From CAJBLF01 sp964424505 (lineage in GTDB: Bacteria; Patescibacteriota; Gracilibacteria; Absconditabacterales; Absconditicoccaceae), in assembly GCA_964424505.1 (NCBI GenBank), contig CAYRIQ010000009.1, forward strand, positions 1 through 23,260: 23,260 bases of DNA, read 5' to 3'. A program made the translations under genes and the position numbers. Positions 19,416-23,260 of the stretch are shown here, in pieces. Numbering within the stretch: the stretch's first letter is position 1; each line of letters starts with the position of its first letter. The notes beneath the pieces were generated by a model. It worked only from the letters and a program-made list of their open reading frames with translations, had not been told where the DNA came from and did not search any database.

Positions 19416-20036
19416 ATGGCTATCAAAGACCTCGACAACATCCAAAAATCACTTATCGCCTTCTTCAAAAAAAATACGAATCAAGAAGGAATCACCTTGA
19501 GAGAGATTGCTCACAATATCGGAGCAAGTCACCCACAGACGGTGTTGAATAAATTGAATCAATTGGTTTTGAAGTGATATTTTATCAAGGATGAACAAGG
19601 ATATAGATTAATCAGAGAAAGTGTCACGGATCACTTACATGACATTGTCCAGCTACCCATCTATGGTTTTGCTCAATGTTGAAATAAATGAAAATCTGTC
19701 GTCGATGAATATTCCCAAGAAAAAATACCAGCCACGATAGCAATGCTTGGCGTCAAAGATGTCAGTAAATGTTTTTTTGTCAGAGCAAAAGGAAATAGTA
19801 TGGAGCCAAAAATTCAAGATGGTGATCTTGTGTTGATTAGACAGCAAGATAGTTATGATATAAACGATTATGTTTTTGTCGTACACAATGATCTTCCAAA
19901 ATTAAAAAAAATAATCCAAAAGGATGAAAAACGATTTTTAGAATCTGTGAATAGATTTTTTGATAATGTAGAAGTCAGTAAATACGATGAAGCCAAAGTC
20001 ATCGGTGTAGTAAAAAAAATTATCAAAGATATATAA
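19416..20036 (+). CDS. lexA: LexA-like S24-family self-cleaving repressor
   Basis: 206 residues with TGA as Gly. Residues about 1-66 are a winged helix-turn-helix (ITLREIAHNIGASHPQTVLN), as in LexA. The hinge leads to the autocleavage site Cys88-Gly89 in YGFAQCGNKG, whose Gly is a TGA codon. The S24 peptidase part follows with catalytic Ser128 in KGNSMEP, GDLVLIRQQ and the Lys of PKLKKI (probably Lys164). RecA filaments trigger cleavage and derepression in this family. The nearby divergent recA supports a DNA-damage role, although a stress or prophage-type repressor is possible. Length matches LexA. I saw no Shine-Dalgarno next to the ATG. Confidence 0.85.
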
Positions 20037-20040
20037 CCTA

Positions 20041-21111
20041 CTATACAGCAATGCTCTTTTCTTCTAAAGTATCGTAGTTTATATGTCCAACATATAGTTC
20101 TGATTGATGAGGAGCTGTTATTTGTTTTGCTATATCAACCTCTGTTTCTGTCACACCTTGCTGTCCATTGGATTCTATAACGGTCACTATTCCCCTGTCC
20201 TTATCTATTTTTTTAATGAAAGCGACATGATGGATACGGTATTTTGCGCCATCTTTTTCTATCGTTGGGATAGCTCATGTACTTCGTTGATAGTTTGGAT
20301 TTGTGCTATTCCAAAAAATAGCATCTCATTCTTTGATCTCAGATATATTTGTCTCAATGTTGGATTTTTCTTTTTCAATTTGTAATTTAGTCGTTGGAAA
20401 TTTTTGAAACATAGATCTGGAGTCTCCAGGAATTTTGAATCCAGCCTTATCAATAGTATAATAAAGCAATCCGGAACAGTCTAATCATTTTTCTATATCT
20501 GTTTTTCCTCACCAAGAATAAGAAATAGGATTTTTTTTATCTTCTTGTATAACAGACTTCAAAGACGCCAATACTTTTTCTCTCTTTGTGGTATCATCAC
20601 GTTCGATGTTTTTGTCTGACGTATTAGGTACTTCACTTGTAGTAGGGACTATGGCTAGTGTTGTAGGATCTATCCCCTCTTGGATTTGATCCATAAGTTC
20701 TTGGAGTTTTGCTTGATCATTTTTGTATTGATTGATCAATGATTTCATTTTATTGAGATTTGTTTTATTATACTCCAAGACAGTACCTCAGCTTATTTTC
20801 CCCATAAATTTCTGTTTAAGATTTTTTGTAAAATTATGAATAAGTGTATCAAAAAAATTACCTTTTGTTTTTGCATCAGGAATATTTTCTGACAATAAAT
20901 ATTGCTTAGCATCTTTTTTGAGTGGGTTGATATCAAGTCCCAATTCTGCTCCTGTAGCGACAATGCCTCCTTTTTGAATATCAAGAAAATCGAGATACAT
21001 CTCTGCAAGTTGGCTTTTGGTATCTTCTATGGTTTCAGAAGACTGAATATTTTCCTCAGTTTTTTTTTCTTCTTTTGGTGTATTCTGATTTTCTAGCGTT
21101 TGGTCTGACAT
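20041..21111 (-). CDS. NlpC/P60 cysteine peptidase
   Basis: 356 residues, TAG stop. Residues 1-180 are charged, mostly helical and unrecognised, with no signal peptide (MSDQTLENQNTPKEEKKTEE). The C-terminal NlpC/P60 domain (about 195-340) begins PISYSWGGKTDIEKGLDCSG with catalytic Cys212. It continues with KEGDAIFWNS, His294-His295 in IHHVAFIKKI, and ESNG as the likely third catalytic position. These enzymes cut D-Glu to diamino-acid bonds in peptidoglycan peptides. Export is not explained by the visible N-terminus. It starts 29 bp after the stop of the large upstream gene, so they are probably one operon. Its stop is only 4 bp from that of the convergent lexA. Confidence 0.88.
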
Positions 21112-21140
21112 AGTGAGTATGATAAGGAAGTAAAAGAAAA

Positions 21141-23260
21141 TTATTTGATAGGTACAATAGTTGTTTTGGAAAAATCAATTTGGGGATTTGATAATTCTTG
21201 TCAGACAAAATAGTTTGTTATATTCCCGTTGATAGTAAGTCTTTGAGTAATAACTTTTTTTTGCTCAATAAGATTATTATCTTCTCCATGTCCAATACCA
21301 ATCGTTTTCCCCTCCGTATTGAAATATAATACTTGTGATTCTATCATAGATTTTGTAATTTGTTTTACTGCCCATATTGCTTTGTCTTGGTCAGTTTTTT
21401 CTCAAGATTTTGCCAATAAAATAATATCTTTCCCTCGTGGCTTCCAAGTTGTCAGTATCTGCAAAAATATTTTTCTTTGCATTTCAGACAACACGTCCAT
21501 TGAGCCAATTATAAGACCATTTTTTATGGTAATAGCGTCTAACTGAGCTACTCTTGATTCTACTTCTTGTAAATAACTCGCAGAATCTAAATCATTACTG
21601 GATTTGAATTGAGATATTTTGGCTAGCATAGCAATATACATATTTTCGAATCGATCGTGAAACTCCTTATATTTTCCTAATAATTTTGTGCTTGCTGTAC
21701 TTGGATCCATATTGACAAGACTCATTTTAAATTGCGTTCGTTCATCTATTTTAGCTTGATATTTTATGATATATTCTGAAGGCAAATCTAACTCATTATT
21801 ATCAAATTTTATAAAAGACTCAAACGTATCTTTTGCTTTGTCCACATAATTTATGTATGGCATGGCTTGTTTATAGTCTACTTGCGTTCAGAGATTTACA
21901 TATTCTTTGTGGATAACGGTATTTGTTTGTGTGAAATATAATGGTTCGTTAATCCGCAAACGACTTGTACATGCGACAATCTGATTGTTTTCTATTTTGA
22001 AAAGAAATTTTTCTATATTTCCTATATGAGCTTTTTTTGCTGCTATAATAAGATTATATGGCATTTCTATATATCATTGTTCAGTTTTTGTTGTTTCATT
22101 ATTTTCTATATCTATTGAAATGGGCTGAGAATATTTTTTGATATATTCTATAATTTTGAGTTCTATTTCTTTTTTGATTTTTGGATTTGTGTATGATTTT
22201 TCTTCATAAATTATTTTTGCTAATCTTGATGTATATTCATTATTCATTTTTTTATCCATATCGCCAGCATCTGCTTTTGTATCTAAAAATGCAGCATCAT
22301 CGGTAAATCCGAATCCTGATATCAGACCCATTTGTCCAAAAATTGATGACTTACCTGGATCAATAGCAGACAACAATATATTCCATTTTGATGAACCTAC
22401 TCGCATTTTCATAATTTCTTCTGATGACATATTTTCCATCTCTTCAATAGAAATTTTTTTGTCTATTGCATTATTGTTATTTATTTTCCAACCATTATCA
22501 TAATACAATCATAACGCATCTGCTTTTTCTGGTCTAAAAAAATCTATTAACGCTGATATAGTGTTGGTTCATGCATAGCCATGAATCTCTTTGGCAATTC
22601 TATAAATAATATTTTGTCCTACTTTATCTGAATATTCGATCTTGGTATCTCGTCTATCTTGGACTAAATCCTGCACAAAATATGTCTTGGCTTGTGTCGC
22701 ATTTCGTGATAATGCTCATGTATTTTCAAAATCTCCCTGTATTAATATTTTTTCTATCATAACAGCATCCAAAGCCCTAAATGAAATATCTAAATTTATT
22801 TGTTCTTCTCTAGAAAGATCAATCGACTTGTACTCATAATATCTTTTGATAAGTTCAGTATTTTTTTTCATAGTATCTATTTTATCTTTGTAGATATATT
22901 CTGGAGATTTCCATGATTCTATAAACATATGTTCTGTATTTTTTATTCATTGATACAATTCCAAAACCATATATGGTTGAGTAGCCCACATTTTTTCTAA
23001 GGTAGCAAATCCTTTTGGAGATTCAGATTTAAGTTTTTCTCAGAAAAGTTTTTTGTATTCTTGTATATTTTTTGCACCTGTGATATATTGCTCTGGTCAT
23101 CTCAATCCCAAGGTATAATATGTCTTGGATTCGGTAAGTATTTTTTCTATAGCTTTTATCCCCAAGTTGTTTTTCATTGCCGAAACAAAATTATTATATT
23201 CTGAGGTTCCTTTTTTTTCATATACATATGCTTGGATATATTCCATTCTCTTGGCTATAA
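21141..23260 (-). CDS. Large unrecognised protein (N-terminus beyond window)
   Basis: 705 codons to the TAA at 21141 are visible; the start lies past 23260. The frame is open throughout with TGA as Gly, and four shorter standard-code pieces are collinear in it. The product is Lys/Glu/Ile-rich and predominantly helical, without clear membrane segments in the visible part. Phrases such as KWNILLSAIDPGKSSIFGQM and VESRVAQLDAITIKNGLIIG do not match a family I know. The C-terminus looks beta-rich (LTINGNITNYFVGQELSNPQ). It is followed after 29 bp by the NlpC/P60 gene, so a role connected with that peptidase, such as substrate, scaffold or export partner, is possible but unproven. Confidence 0.8.

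Overview
This window reads as a chromosomal piece of a bacterium that uses genetic code 25 (UGA = glycine), the code of Absconditabacteria (SR1) and Gracilibacteria in the Candidate Phyla Radiation. With the standard code the sequence breaks into short ORFs. With TGA read as glycine it resolves into long genes that end only in TAA or TAG. The best proof is recA: about a dozen in-frame TGA codons sit in the protein, and most of those in conserved blocks match glycines of E. coli RecA. Base composition is AT-rich, genes are densely packed, and Shine-Dalgarno sequences are mostly absent.

Region 1 (1-15.1 kb) is a cell-surface block. In order it holds: a giant membrane-anchored protein with a peptidoglycan-binding-like, a LamG and Ig-like domains (minus, cut by the window edge); a secreted Ig/SLH protein (plus); a three-TM protein with PKD domains (minus); a 1372-residue secreted beta-helix/Ig/FN3 protein (plus); a GT4 glycosyltransferase (minus); and a membrane-anchored CHAP-domain cell-wall hydrolase (plus) behind a consensus sigma-70 promoter. 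Together they look like an envelope-building, attachment and wall-remodelling set, which would suit an epibiont. That role is inference.

Region 2 (15.2-17.4 kb) is accessory. It has a coiled-coil protein ending in a C-type-lectin-like domain that resembles the variable region of a diversity-generating retroelement (DGR) target, a hicBA toxin-antitoxin pair, and a Phd/YefM-like antitoxin followed by an eroded RelE/ParE-like toxin.

Region 3 (17.4-20.0 kb) is an SOS-like pair: recA (minus) and a LexA/S24 repressor (plus), pointing away from each other. Between them lie about 0.9 kb of decayed and repetitive DNA: 14-bp tandem repeats, palindromes, a cluster of TGTCAA motifs, a four-helix-bundle gene relic and a 124-bp tandem duplication.

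Region 4 (20.0-23.3 kb) is a minus-strand pair: a large unrecognised protein cut by the window edge, then an NlpC/P60 peptidase. I saw no rRNA, tRNA, CRISPR array, transposase or reverse transcriptase.
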